A program made the position numbers and the translations under genes. Shown here one piece after another: positions 16,190 through 24,648 of a DNA stretch of 64,000 bases. The stretch covers positions 32,914-96,913 of the forward strand of contig CAZKGO010000005.1 of NCBI GenBank assembly GCA_964552235.1, given 5' to 3'. This DNA comes from CAVTHK01 sp964552235 (lineage in GTDB: Bacteria > Spirochaetota > Spirochaetia > SZUA-6 > CAVTHK01). Each line of letters starts with the position of its first letter. Position 1 is the first letter of the stretch. The notes below the pieces were generated by a model that did not search any database, had not been told where the DNA came from, and saw nothing but the letters and a program-made list of their open reading frames with translations.

Positions 16190-17313
16190 AAGCGCTCGCC
16201 GCCCGCGTAGCGCGCGACCGCTTCTTGGTTGAGTCTGATCCCGAGGCCGGGCCCGTCGGGGATCGCGAGCATGCCGTCAGCGTCGAGCGACCACTCGGCC
16301 TCGACGATGTCGTCGACGTAGGGCGAGCCGATCAGGTACTCGACGAGGTCGGTGTCCGGGAGGGCGGACGCGAGCTGCAGGTCCGCGGCGAGCCCCACGG
16401 CCGTGTTCCACCCGTGCGGGATCAAGCGCACGCCGTGCTCCTCGGCCATCCAGGCGATGCGCCGCGACTCGCTCAGGCCGCCGACCTTGGTGCAGTCGGG
16501 CTGCACGATGTCCAGAGCGCCGGCTTCGAGCCACGGGGCGAACGACTGGCGCCGCGTGAGGACTTCGCCGCCCGAGATCGGAACCTTGGACCTGCGGCGC
16601 AGCTCGACGTAGTCGGCGAGTGAGTCGGGCTTGAGCGGCTCCTCGAACCAGGCCACGTTGTGCTGCGCCAGCATGTCGGCGGTGCGCAGCGCCCACTTGT
16701 AGCCGTTGGGCCACCAGGCGTCGCTCCCCCCCGGGTCCACCATCAGCAGGCAGTCGGGGCCCACGGCGTCGCGGGCTGCGCGCACGATCCGCTCGTCGAG
16801 GGCGTCGCTGCTTCGGCCAAAGGGACCCCAGCCGATCTTGAAGGCGCGGAAGCGCCTGGCCCGCAGGGCGACGAGCACCTCGGCGAGCGCCGCGGGCTCC
16901 TGCATCAGCAGCGAAGCGTAGGGCCGTACCCGCTCTCGATACCTGCCGCCGAGCAGCCGACCGACCGGCTGTCCCGCAGCCTTCCCCAGGATGTCCCAGA
17001 GGGCGATGTCGATGCCGCTGATCGCGTGGGTGATCGAGCCGCCGCGGCCGAGCCAGAAGGTGTGCTGCCGCAGCTTCTCGCTCACGCGCTCGGGCTCGAG
17101 GGCGTTTTCGTTGCGATAGAGAGGCTCCAGCACGGCCAGCGACGCGCGCACGAGGTCGACATTGGTGAACACGCTTCCGAAACCCGTTGCGCCCTCGTCG
17201 GTGTGCACGGCCACCAGGGTCTGGACGCAATCCTCGGGCTTGATCTCCTCGGTCCATCCGCCTTCGGGCGTGGCCCCTCGAAGGCCGACAGCGCGGATTT
17301 CGCGGATCTTCAT
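16186..17313 (-). CDS. Enolase-superfamily sugar-acid dehydratase (MR/MLE type)
   Basis: 375 residues, ATG 17313 with GGGAGGACACC before it. Mandelate racemase/muconate lactonising fold: capping domain with TFWLGRGGSITHAISGIDIALWDILGKAAGQPV, then barrel motifs FKIGWGPFG (Lys), MVDPGGSDAW (Asp metal ligand), WFEEPLKPD (Glu), ISGGEVLTR (Glu), DIVQPDCTKVGG and LIPHGWN (His general base). Metal-ligand set and His-Asp dyad are complete. Such enzymes dehydrate aldonates (galactonate, gluconate, fuconate) to 2-keto-3-deoxy acids. It is preceded by the aldolase (53-base gap) and overlaps the kinase. Confidence 0.9.
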   Translation of the reverse strand: MKIREIRAVGLRGATPEGGWTEEIKPEDCVQTLVAVHTDEGATGFGSVFTNVDLVRASLAVLEPLYRNENALEPERVSEKLRQHTFWLGRGGSITHAISGIDIALWDILGKAAGQPVGRLLGGRYRERVRPYASLLMQEPAALAEVLVALRARRFRAFKIGWGPFGRSSDALDERIVRAARDAVGPDCLLMVDPGGSDAWWPNGYKWALRTADMLAQHNVAWFEEPLKPDSLADYVELRRRSKVPISGGEVLTRRQSFAPWLEAGALDIVQPDCTKVGGLSESRRIAWMAEEHGVRLIPHGWNTAVGLAADLQLASALPDTDLVEYLIGSPYVDDIVEAEWSLDADGMLAIPDGPGLGIRLNQEAVARYAGGERL

Positions 17314-17366
17314 GGTGTCCTCCCAAAGGGCCGGGTGAGCCGGTCGTAGCGGTATTCGCTCATGCT

Positions 17367-18272
17367 TTACCCTGCCAGGCGGCCGCACACGCCGGCGGTG
17401 CCGAAGTGGTCGCGGATCAGTGAGCAGACGCTGGCGTAGCACGCCTCCTGGGCCTTGCCGACGCTGCCGGTGGCGCGAAGCGCCGTCTCGTAGGCCTGCC
17501 TGATCTCGGTGCCGACGTTGACCTTGACGATCCCGCGCCCGGCCGCCTCGCGGATCAGGGCGCTCGGGATGCCGCTGCCCCCGTGCAGCACCAGCGGCCG
17601 CTTGACCGCAGCGGCCAGTCGCTCCAGGTGCGCGAGGTCGAGGCGGGCCGCGACCTTCTTCTTGTCCCTGGCTGCCTCGGAGATGGCGCCGTGAATGTTG
17701 CCGATCGCAACGGAGAGCCAGTCGCAGCCGCTTTCCCTCACGAAGCGCCGCGCCTCATCGACGCTGGTGAACCCGCGTCCGGACTTGAACAGCTCCTCAT
17801 AGGGCGGCAGCGGGCCGGCCTCGTGGCCGAGCACGGCGCCGAGCTCGGCTTCGCAGGGCACGGCGGCGCGGTGCGCCATCTCGGCGACCCGGCGCGTGGC
17901 CGCGATGTTCTCGGCGAGGGGCAGGCGCGAGCCGTCGACCATCACCGACTGGTAGCCGCACCGAAGCGCCCGCTCGATGACCTCGACATAGTCGACCTTC
18001 TGCCCGTCCTCGTCGATCACCGGCACGTGGTCGAGGTGAAGGCGGACGTGCCGCGGCCGTTGGTGCTTCGCGAACTCCTCCTGCACCGCTTCGAGGCTGC
18101 CGGCCTCGAACTTGACCCACTCCAGGCGCGCGAGCTCCACGAGGGCAAAGGAATCCTGGTCGGCGACCGCGCGGATCACGGGCTCGACCATCGGCAGGTA
18201 CGGGACGTTGAAGGCGGGGATCACGATGCCCTGCTTCCAGGCCTTCGTGACGATCGCGGATGTCGACTCCAT
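17367..18272 (-). CDS. Class II fructose-bisphosphate-type aldolase
   Basis: 301 residues from ATG 18272 (AGGAGG 11 bases upstream; an in-frame GTG at 18281 is too near that site). Class II zinc aldolase motifs: LHLDHVPVID (catalytic Asp and zinc His), EAELGAVLGHE, LSVAIGNIHGA (zinc His), LVLHGGSGIP and IVKVNVGTEIR for phosphate binding. The family cleaves ketose 1,6-bisphosphates or 2-keto-3-deoxy-6-phospho acids. First gene of the sugar-acid operon. Confidence 0.9.
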   Translation of the reverse strand: MESTSAIVTKAWKQGIVIPAFNVPYLPMVEPVIRAVADQDSFALVELARLEWVKFEAGSLEAVQEEFAKHQRPRHVRLHLDHVPVIDEDGQKVDYVEVIERALRCGYQSVMVDGSRLPLAENIAATRRVAEMAHRAAVPCEAELGAVLGHEAGPLPPYEELFKSGRGFTSVDEARRFVRESGCDWLSVAIGNIHGAISEAARDKKKVAARLDLAHLERLAAAVKRPLVLHGGSGIPSALIREAAGRGIVKVNVGTEIRQAYETALRATGSVGKAQEACYASVCSLIRDHFGTAGVCGRLAG

Positions 18273-18315
18273 CGGCTGCACATCCTCCTGGCCGCACAGC
18301 TAACACCGGGCGGGG

Positions 18316-18354
18316 GCCGGCGATCAAGTCGCCGGCGATCAAGCGATGGCTTGA
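18316..18354. promoter_or_regulatory. Direct and inverted repeats between the aldolase operon and GNAT gene
   Basis: The 13-base GCCGGCGATCAAG occurs twice, at 18316-18328 and 18331-18343, and TCAAGC (18339-18344) faces GCTTGA (18349-18354) with a GATG loop. The reverse of the first copy supplies a TTGATC -35-like box for the aldolase operon (with TTAGCT 18 bases on); TTGACC at 18351-18356 could be the -35 of the GNAT gene. This looks like a shared operator. Confidence 0.45.
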
Positions 18355-18386
18355 CCGCCAAGCGCGACCGGGCTCACCCTCGCGCC

Positions 18387-18812
18387 ATGACCATCGACGA
18401 GCTGCGTCTCGAGGACTACGACGACGCCTACCGGCTGTGGGAGGGCGCGGAGGGCATCGGCTTGAGCAGCGCCGATTCGCGCCAGGCGATCGGAGCCTAC
18501 CTTGCCCGCAACCCGGGCATCAGCTCGGCGGCCCGCGAGGGCGGCCGGCTCGTGGGCGCGCTGCTCGCGGGCCACGACGGCAGGCGCGGCTACCTGCACC
18601 ACCTCGTCGTGGCCGCCGACCGGCGCGGCCGCGGCATCGGCCGTGCTCTCGTGGAGCGGTCGCTCGCGCGCCTGGCCGCCGAGGGCATCGCCAAGTGCCA
18701 CATCTTCCTGATCAAGGGCAACGACCGGGGCCGTGGTTTCTGGCTGCACGTCGGCTGGCAGGAACGTTCCGACATCGGGGTCTGCTCGCGCAGCCTCGAG
18801 GCGGGCCGATGA
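18387..18812 (+). CDS. GNAT-family N-acetyltransferase
   Basis: 141 residues. Acetyl-CoA binding motif A is intact: LHHLVVAADRRGRGIGRALVERSLARLA (RxxGxG). Motif B region VGWQERSDIGVCSRSL follows a FWLHVGW. Single-domain acetyltransferase of the RimI/YpeA type; substrate unknown. ATG 18387 follows a TTGACC at 18351-18356 by 30 bases with no Shine-Dalgarno, so it may also be leaderless, though its -10 (TCACCC) is poor. Confidence 0.85.
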   Translation: MTIDELRLEDYDDAYRLWEGAEGIGLSSADSRQAIGAYLARNPGISSAAREGGRLVGALLAGHDGRRGYLHHLVVAADRRGRGIGRALVERSLARLAAEGIAKCHIFLIKGNDRGRGFWLHVGWQERSDIGVCSRSLEAGR

Positions 18813-18821
18813 ACGGACGGC

Positions 18822-19481
18822 TCAGCGCCGCTTGAGCGTGGCGGCGAGCCCGCCGGGGTGGCGGTAGAGCCTGCCGGTCGAGCGCTTCGCCTTGTCGTCG
18901 AGGGCGCGGTGCACAAAGGCCGCGTAGTCGTCCAGATTGGACGACGTGGACTCGAAGCCGTTGACCGCCACCGCGTCGCCCACCGCGCCGGTCTCGCGCA
19001 GGAGCGCCTCGGTGAGGCCGCGGAAGCCGCCGCGCGCCATCTCCGCCACCACGCCGGCGCTCCGCCCGCTGTTGTGGGCGACGAGCGCGAGGAGTCCCGC
19101 GCGCCTGCGCGAGAAGTAGGCGAGCATCTCGCGGGCGAGAAAAGCGCTGCCCTTGATCCAGCCGTCGACTTCTTCTTCGATGTCCGCAGCCTGGACCTGG
19201 AGGAGGGGAACGCTGCCGAGGTCCGGAGGGCCGAGCAGCACCAGAGCGTCGACCGAGTCGAAGGCCGCCAGCGCCTTGAGCGTCATGTTGCGGGCGCTGA
19301 TCGGCGAGCGGCGCTGCCACTGGAAGACCTTGAGCGAGTCGCCCGCCACCTGGTTGTACGAGGAAAGCGCGTCCGGATCGCTGGAGGTGGCGAACACGCG
19401 GTCGCCGCTCTCCAGAAAGAGGCTCACCAGCTGCTTGCCGAGGGATGTGTCGATGTCGGTGACCAAGACGACGCGGCTCAT
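18822..19481 (-). CDS. SDR-like protein lacking catalytic motifs
   Basis: 219 residues. N-terminal strand-helix VVLVTDIDTSLGKQLVSLFLESGDRVFATS has the shape of an SDR Rossmann start, but the glycine-rich loop is TDIDTSLG rather than TGxxxGxG. FDSVDALVLLG and LLALVAHNSGRSAGVVAEMARGGFRGLTEAL parallel SDR strands 4 and 5, but the usual YxxxK is missing (VAEMARG instead). Probably a non-catalytic or divergent NAD(P)-fold protein. It converges with the GNAT gene with a 9-base gap and has its own promoter. Confidence 0.6.
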   Translation of the reverse strand: MSRVVLVTDIDTSLGKQLVSLFLESGDRVFATSSDPDALSSYNQVAGDSLKVFQWQRRSPISARNMTLKALAAFDSVDALVLLGPPDLGSVPLLQVQAADIEEEVDGWIKGSAFLAREMLAYFSRRRAGLLALVAHNSGRSAGVVAEMARGGFRGLTEALLRETGAVGDAVAVNGFESTSSNLDDYAAFVHRALDDKAKRSTGRLYRHPGGLAATLKRR

Positions 19482-19493
19482 GGGCTGCCGCCG

Positions 19494-19522
19494 AGTGTAT
19501 GGGAGGCGGTTGAGTTGGTCAA
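19494..19522 (-). promoter_or_regulatory. Promoter of the SDR-like gene
   Basis: Reading the minus strand: TTGACC (19522-19517), 17 bases, TACACT (19499-19494), then 12 bases to ATG 19481, with no Shine-Dalgarno. The mRNA leader would be about 5 bases. Confidence 0.6.
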
Positions 19523-19573
19523 CGTGCGCCCGGACGGCGCCGCCGCGGCCGGCCGCACCCGCGGGCGCCCGCC

Positions 19574-20056
19574 TCAGTCGATGTCGATCAGCTTGTCGGG
19601 CGAGGTCTCGTTGACAAAGATGTCGGCGTAGCGGCCCGACGGGTTCTCCCGCCTCTCGTTGGGAAAGTAGGTTTCGGCGAAAAAGAACATCAGGTCCGAC
19701 AGGTCGCCGAACGAGCGGACCGGCGCGAAGCGGTACCAGGTCTCGTAGTCGGCCAGCAGCCCGCGGTGCCTGCCGTTGCGCACCAGCTCCGGATCGGTCA
19801 TCTCGCGGATCGAGTTGCGCAGGCCCCCGTACCAGGCGCGGGCCACGTGGAAGAGACGCAGCGCCTGCGTCGGGTCGCGGTAGTACAGCTCGTAGATGCC
19901 GGAGACCGAGGGCACGACCCGGTTGATCTCGTGGCGGTCGGTCTTGCGCAGCTGCGACCAGCGGATCGTGAAGTAGGCGGCCTCGCCGTCCACGATCTTG
20001 GTCACGCCCGGCTCGGCGCGCCCGTCCGAGCGCATCCGGCGAGAACCGGCGCTCAT
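19574..20056 (-). CDS. Hypothetical protein, possibly GIY-YIG-like
   Basis: 160 residues, its ATG overlapping the stop of the histidine kinase gene by 4 bases, so it is coupled to that gene. The stretch VPSVSGIYELYYRDPTQALR and LFHVARAWYGGLRNSIREM has the order of a GIY-YIG nuclease domain: GIY, a gap, then a 'YIG'-like HVA/WYGG loop, Arg and a basic helix, with a Glu in LADYETWYRF. The match is loose. No other domain visible. If the fold is right it might be a degenerate nuclease or a ligand-binding derivative serving the kinase. Confidence 0.5.
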   Translation of the reverse strand: MSAGSRRMRSDGRAEPGVTKIVDGEAAYFTIRWSQLRKTDRHEINRVVPSVSGIYELYYRDPTQALRLFHVARAWYGGLRNSIREMTDPELVRNGRHRGLLADYETWYRFAPVRSFGDLSDLMFFFAETYFPNERRENPSGRYADIFVNETSPDKLIDID

Positions 20057-22239
20057 GGCTGTTCCAGCACTTCGCGCACTTTGCGCAGGAGATCGGCAGG
20101 GCCGAAGGGCTTCTGCAGGAAAGCCCCGCTCAGCGTCTCGCCCTCGGCCGCAGCCGCGGCCGGGTAGCCCGAGATGCAGAGGAGCCGGCCCGCGCCGCCG
20201 GCGGCCCGTGCCTCGCGCGCGAGATCGGCGCCGCCGACCCCTCCGGGCAGGACGAGGTCGGTCACCAGGAGGGCGATCGGCCGCGGCGCCGAGCGCAGCA
20301 GCGCCAGGCCGGTGCGCCCGTCGTCGGCGGTGAGCACGTCGAAGCCCTGGGCTTCCAGCGTCTGCCGCACGAGGCTGCGCACGGCGCTGTCGTCTTCGAC
20401 CACGAGCACCGTCTCGCCCCTGCCGCGCAGCGGCAGGGCGGCCTCTCCACGGCCCGCCTCCTGCGGCTCCTCCCGCGCGGCCGGGAGCCGGATGGTGAAG
20501 GTCGTGCCGCGGCCGACCTCGCTCGCGCAGGTGATCGAGCCGCCGCTCTGGGCCACGATGCCGTAGGCAGTCGACAGTCCGAGACCCGTTCCCTTGCTGC
20601 CCTCCTTGGTGGTGAAGAACGGCTCGAAGAGCTGAGAGAGGGTGTCGGCGTCCATGCCGCTTCCGGTGTCGCTGACCTGGATGACCGCGTATCTGCCCGC
20701 CGGCAGGGCGCCGGGCTCCGACGACGGCCTGTCGTTCAGCTCGAAGCCCGCGGTGAACGTGAGCACTCCTCCGTCGGGCATCGCGTCGCGGGCATTGACC
20801 GCCAGGTTCACGATGACCTGCAGCAGCTGGGACGGATCGGCCCAGGCGAGGACCGGTCCCGGCGCGTAGCGGGTTTCCACCCGCACGTCCTCGCCGATCA
20901 GCCGCCGCAGCATGCCGCGCACCTCCTCGAGGAGCGCCTTGCAGTCGACGGCCCCGAGCTGCAGCACCTGCTTGCGGCTGAAGGCCAGGAGCTGCCGGGT
21001 CAGGTCCGCCCCGCGGCGCGCAGCCTGCCGGATGCCTTCGAGGTCCTCGCGCAGGGGCTCGCCGGCGGGCACGCCGTCGAGCAGAACCTCGGTGTAGCCG
21101 AGGATCGCCGTGAGCAGGTTGTTGAAGTCGTGCGCCACGCCTCCGGCCAGCCTGCCGACCGCCTCCATCTTCTGGGACTGCAGCAGGTCTTCCTGGGCGC
21201 GGCGCAGCTTTTCGAGGCTGTCCTGCAGGTCCTGAACGAGCTGGGCCTTGCGCCAGGCCGTGGCCGCCTGAGTGGCGAAGACGCGGATGGCCGGCAGGTC
21301 GTCGTCGGTGAGCTGCTCGCCGGTCATGACGGCAAAGCCGAGAAGCCGGTCCTCGAGCAGAAGGGCCGCGGCGATCGACGACGGCGGCAGGAACAGGGCG
21401 GGCTCGCCCGCGGCGATCGAGCGGAACGCGGCCACGTCGGCGACGGCCACCGGCGAGGCTTGTGCCGGTGCGCCGAGGACCGCGGCCGTCGGCCCGTTGT
21501 CGCTGGCCGCCGGCCAGGCGAGCGTCGCCGTCCGGGGCGGGTCATCGGTGAGGTAGAGCGCGCAGCAAAGCCCGGCGCGAGCCAGCTCGCCGCCCATCGC
21601 GGCAAAGACCCCGTCGGGCGAGCCGGCCTTGAGCATGGCGAGCCCCGCGTCGTGCAGCGCGCGCAGGAGGTTCTCCCTGCGCCTGCGGGCCGCCAGCTCC
21701 TGCTCGAGCTCGCCGTAGAGGCGCGCGTTCTCGATAGCCACGGCGAGCTGGTCGGCCACGGCCTGCAGGGTAAAGGCGTCGAGATCCGTAAAGTTGTCGG
21801 TCTGCTCGCTCTGCACGTCCAGCACCCCGATGACCCGGCCCTCGATCGCGATGGGGACGGCGAGCTCCGAGCGGGTGCGCAGCTCCTCTTTCTCCACCCA
21901 GCGGTACCAGGGATCGGCGCTCACGTCGGGTGAGTTGCGCGCCATGCCGTGGCCGGCCACCCAGCCCGAGATGCCCTCGGTGCCGATGCGCATGCGCAGC
22001 CGGCCGAGCGAGGGCTGGAGGCTCTCCATGGTGCTGGCCCGCAGCACGATGTGGGCGCCGTCGACGAGGAAGATGTTGACGAAGAAGTAGGAAAAGGCGT
22101 CACGGATCACCGACAGCGCGCTCGGCAGCAGCTCCTCGAGCGAGCGGACGGCCGCAGTCTGACGCGCGACCTCGGCCAGCAGCTGCAGGCGCAGGGCGCG
22201 CTCGTGCTCGTCGATCTTTCTGCCGCCCGCCCCGTCCAT
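20053..22239 (-). CDS. Hybrid sensor histidine kinase (GAF-GAF-HisKA-HATPase-receiver)
   Basis: 728 residues from ATG 22239. First GAF domain about 15-175 (LVDGAHIVLRASTMES, GEGISGW-like TEGISGWVAGHG, SELAVPIAIEGRVIGVLDVQSE), then a second shorter GAF-like region about 195-330. HisKA: GRLAGGVAHDFNNLLTAILGY with the phospho-His. HATPase: NLAVNARDAMPDGG (N box), DTGSGMD (G1) and KGTGLGLSTAYG (G2). C-terminal receiver: VLVVEDDSAVR, phospho-acceptor Asp in LLVTDLVLPGG, and Lys in AFLQKPF. No membrane span, so a soluble sensor. The receiver suggests a phosphorelay; no response regulator gene is next to it. Coupled to the 160-residue protein downstream. Confidence 0.92.
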   Translation of the reverse strand: MDGAGGRKIDEHERALRLQLLAEVARQTAAVRSLEELLPSALSVIRDAFSYFFVNIFLVDGAHIVLRASTMESLQPSLGRLRMRIGTEGISGWVAGHGMARNSPDVSADPWYRWVEKEELRTRSELAVPIAIEGRVIGVLDVQSEQTDNFTDLDAFTLQAVADQLAVAIENARLYGELEQELAARRRRENLLRALHDAGLAMLKAGSPDGVFAAMGGELARAGLCCALYLTDDPPRTATLAWPAASDNGPTAAVLGAPAQASPVAVADVAAFRSIAAGEPALFLPPSSIAAALLLEDRLLGFAVMTGEQLTDDDLPAIRVFATQAATAWRKAQLVQDLQDSLEKLRRAQEDLLQSQKMEAVGRLAGGVAHDFNNLLTAILGYTEVLLDGVPAGEPLREDLEGIRQAARRGADLTRQLLAFSRKQVLQLGAVDCKALLEEVRGMLRRLIGEDVRVETRYAPGPVLAWADPSQLLQVIVNLAVNARDAMPDGGVLTFTAGFELNDRPSSEPGALPAGRYAVIQVSDTGSGMDADTLSQLFEPFFTTKEGSKGTGLGLSTAYGIVAQSGGSITCASEVGRGTTFTIRLPAAREEPQEAGRGEAALPLRGRGETVLVVEDDSAVRSLVRQTLEAQGFDVLTADDGRTGLALLRSAPRPIALLVTDLVLPGGVGGADLAREARAAGGAGRLLCISGYPAAAAAEGETLSGAFLQKPFGPADLLRKVREVLEQP

Positions 22240-22249
22240 GCCAGCCGCT

Positions 22250-22278
22250 ATTGTATTGGCAACGGGGCCCCGCGGCAA
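22250..22278 (-). promoter_or_regulatory. Promoter of the hybrid histidine kinase gene
   Basis: Minus strand: TTGCCG (22278-22273), 17-base spacer, TACAAT (22255-22250), 10 bases to ATG 22239. No Shine-Dalgarno, so a leader of about 4 bases. It lies just after the VWA gene stop. Confidence 0.6.
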
Positions 22279-22300
22279 CGGCGGCGCGGCCCGCGCCCTC

Positions 22301-23701
22301 CTACTTGTCGGTCTCGCCCTCGTCGAACACGATCGTGGCGCCCGCCACGTTGATCACGTCGCCGGCTTCGAGCACGCGCTTGCGCACGGTCCGGTTGTTT
22401 ACCGTGATCTCGCCGGTGCCGACCACCGTGTAGCTCTTCTTCTTCGGGTCGTAGAGGATCGTGGCGTGCTCTTCCTTGATCGCGGGGTTGCCCGTGATCG
22501 TCATGTTCGCGCTGCGGCTGCCTCCGATGACGGTCTTGGTGCCGGCCAGGGGCAGCACGCGGGTCTGGGCGCGGCCGACGCGCGTGGCGAGCACTTCCAG
22601 CGTCGCCGGCCCCGGCCGCCTCTCGAGCTTGAGGCGTGTGAGCACCCAGAACAGCAGGAGCGCTGCGATCAGCGGAAGCATGAGCAGGAGCGACAGCCGG
22701 CTCATCGGCAGGCCGAAAACGGTGCTGGAAAAGTAGAAGCGCGTGACGGCCGCGGCGCCGGGCAGGCTCACGCGCACAAAGGTCCGCTCCGCCGGCTCCA
22801 TGCCGGCGCGGTAGCTGATCAGGTACTCGCCGGCGACCTGCGTGTGGATGCGGCGGTAGACGCCCTGCAGCTCCTCGCGGTTGCCCGCGTCGAAGATCGC
22901 CCCTCCCGTCTCTGCGGCGATGCGCTGCAGGTTGCGGTCCTTCTCGGCCCCGAAGCTGATCGCGTAGACCGAGACGCCCTCTTCCTGGCAGGCGCGGATC
23001 GCCTCCTCGGGGGAGACCGAGGTCCAGCCGCGCTCGGGGTGGGGCCTGCCCGAGTGCTTCGCGAACGGAAAGTCCTCGCCGTCGGACAGCACCACGATCG
23101 CCTTGCGCCCGCCCGGGCGCGCCGCGCCGGCGAAGCCGGTGGCGGCCTGACCGAGGCTGGCGTACAGCTCGGTGTACGCCTCGTCGGGCAGCGGCCTGGC
23201 GATCGTGTCGAGCACCGCAGCCACGCGCGCCTTGTCCCGCTGAGGGGCCGCGAGGGAGGCATAGCGTGTGTTGTAGGCCACCAGCCCGACGGTGTCGGCC
23301 GGGTGGGTCATGCTCGAGAGGAAGGCGCGCACCGCATCCCGCGCGGCCGTGATCCGCATCGCGGCGGCGTCGGTGGTGGGCCTTCCCGCGATGGTGTCGT
23401 ACATGGATCCCGAGTTGTCGATCAGCAGCAGAAAGGCGATGCCTTCGGCTGCGGCCGCCGCCGGCCGCACGTTCGTGACGAGGGCCTCGGCGAAGCGCTC
23501 GCCGTCGGCCGACTCGGCCACGCGGAAGCCCTGCAGCCCGGCGACGGGCTGCCCCTCCCCGTCGGTGGCGCTCACGTACAGCCGCACCGTCTGCGTGAGC
23601 AGCAGGCGCGAGGCGTCGATCTGCGAGAGGCGCAGGTTCTGAGCGAACGCGCAGGCTGCAAGCAGCGCAGCGGCGGCGGCGGCGATCCTTTTCCTAGTCA
23701 T
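22301..23701 (-). CDS. VWA-domain membrane protein with C-terminal FHA domain
   Basis: 466 residues. Signal peptide 1-20 (ends ACAFA). Extracytoplasmic VWA domain about 85-290 with an intact MIDAS: FLLLIDNSGSMYD (DxSxS), Thr/Asp residues in EAYTELYASLG and VVLSDGEDF. One membrane span at about 320-342 (LSLLLMLPLIAALLLFWVL), so the VWA domain is outside and the C-terminus inside. FHA-like phosphothreonine-binding domain about 365-466 (VIGGSRSANMTITG, HATILYDPKKKSYTV, TVNNRTV). Third gene of the kinase operon; the inside FHA domain could read phosphorylation by the operon's own Ser/Thr kinase. Confidence 0.85.
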   Translation of the reverse strand: MTRKRIAAAAAALLAACAFAQNLRLSQIDASRLLLTQTVRLYVSATDGEGQPVAGLQGFRVAESADGERFAEALVTNVRPAAAAAEGIAFLLLIDNSGSMYDTIAGRPTTDAAAMRITAARDAVRAFLSSMTHPADTVGLVAYNTRYASLAAPQRDKARVAAVLDTIARPLPDEAYTELYASLGQAATGFAGAARPGGRKAIVVLSDGEDFPFAKHSGRPHPERGWTSVSPEEAIRACQEEGVSVYAISFGAEKDRNLQRIAAETGGAIFDAGNREELQGVYRRIHTQVAGEYLISYRAGMEPAERTFVRVSLPGAAAVTRFYFSSTVFGLPMSRLSLLLMLPLIAALLLFWVLTRLKLERRPGPATLEVLATRVGRAQTRVLPLAGTKTVIGGSRSANMTITGNPAIKEEHATILYDPKKKSYTVVGTGEITVNNRTVRKRVLEAGDVINVAGATIVFDEGETDK

Positions 23702-23716
23702 GCTCCCCCCTCCGCG

Positions 23717-24616
23717 CTACTCGTAGCGGAAAAAGAGCTTGGCGGAACCGATCTTGATCACGTCCTCGTACTTGAGCGTGTGCTCCTCGACCGGCGCGTC
23801 GTTGACGAGAACGGGCCTCCTGCGCTCGAGGGCCGCGAGCACGACCTCGCCGCGGCGCAGTCGCAGCTCGGCATGCCGCTCCGCCAGCTCGTCGTAGCCC
23901 GGCAGGGCGATCTCGTTGCGCGGGGAGGAGCCGATGCGCGAGCGCCTCTGGTTGACGAGGAACTCCTTGCCCTTGAGCGGGCCGTTGAGCACGCGCAGGA
24001 CTCCGGCGGCGAAGCCCCGCTCGATCAGTCCATAGAAGAAGGCCACGGCCAGACCCAGCACCACCAGGCCGATCAGGCGTGACGTGGCGCCCAGGGGCAG
24101 CAGCAGGCGCGAGTATTCCAGCAGCAGGCCGCCGACGAGGCCGCCGAGCAGGCCGCCGAAGACGCCGACTGCGATCTTGCGCGGCGAGCGGGCGCGCACG
24201 CCCTCGGCCGCCCCCACAAAGAGGCCGAGCACGGCCCACGCCACCGCCCGCGAGACCGGCAGCACCACGCGCGCGAAGCTGCGCTGGGAGCGGAAGCTCG
24301 CCATCAGGCGCTCGCCGATGCCGAGCAGAAAGCCCTGCCCGACCAGCGAGCCGGCGATGCCGCCCGCTGCGCCGATCGCCGCTCCGACCGCCGCCCCCGC
24401 CGCCATCCGCCGCCGGTCGTGGGCGAAGAGCCCCTCGGCGCTGCCAAAGGCCGCGCCCGTCACCAGCCCGACCGCGGCGCCCAGGACCGACTGCAGCGCG
24501 AGGTAGGAGCCGAAGCGGGCCTGGGCGCTCACGATGAGCTCGGCCAGCGGCCAGGCCGCCATCCCGGCCAGGAAGCCGAGGCACAGCAGGATGATCTTGC
24601 GCATTGTCGTCGACAT
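23717..24616 (-). CDS. Polytopic membrane protein with C-terminal FHA domain
   Basis: 299 residues from ATG 24616 (GGGAG site upstream). About six hydrophobic segments in residues 5-205, several rich in Gly/Ala (LGAAVGLVTGAAFGSAEGLF, AVGAAIGAAGGIAGSLVGQG, AVGVFGGLLGGLVGGLLLEY), resembling internally repeated helical pairs. The last ~95 residues are an FHA domain: GPLKGKEFLVNQRRSRIGSSPRNEIALPGYDELAERHAEL, with the conserved Gly-Arg/Ser/His pattern in RIGSS, N and ERHAEL, and VNDAPVEEHTLKYEDVIKIG. Middle gene of the operon; gap to the next gene is 15 bases. Confidence 0.78.
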   Translation of the reverse strand: MSTTMRKIILLCLGFLAGMAAWPLAELIVSAQARFGSYLALQSVLGAAVGLVTGAAFGSAEGLFAHDRRRMAAGAAVGAAIGAAGGIAGSLVGQGFLLGIGERLMASFRSQRSFARVVLPVSRAVAWAVLGLFVGAAEGVRARSPRKIAVGVFGGLLGGLVGGLLLEYSRLLLPLGATSRLIGLVVLGLAVAFFYGLIERGFAAGVLRVLNGPLKGKEFLVNQRRSRIGSSPRNEIALPGYDELAERHAELRLRRGEVVLAALERRRPVLVNDAPVEEHTLKYEDVIKIGSAKLFFRYE

Positions 24617-24648
24617 GTAGGTCTCCCGCCCGGACCTGGTCGTCCAGG

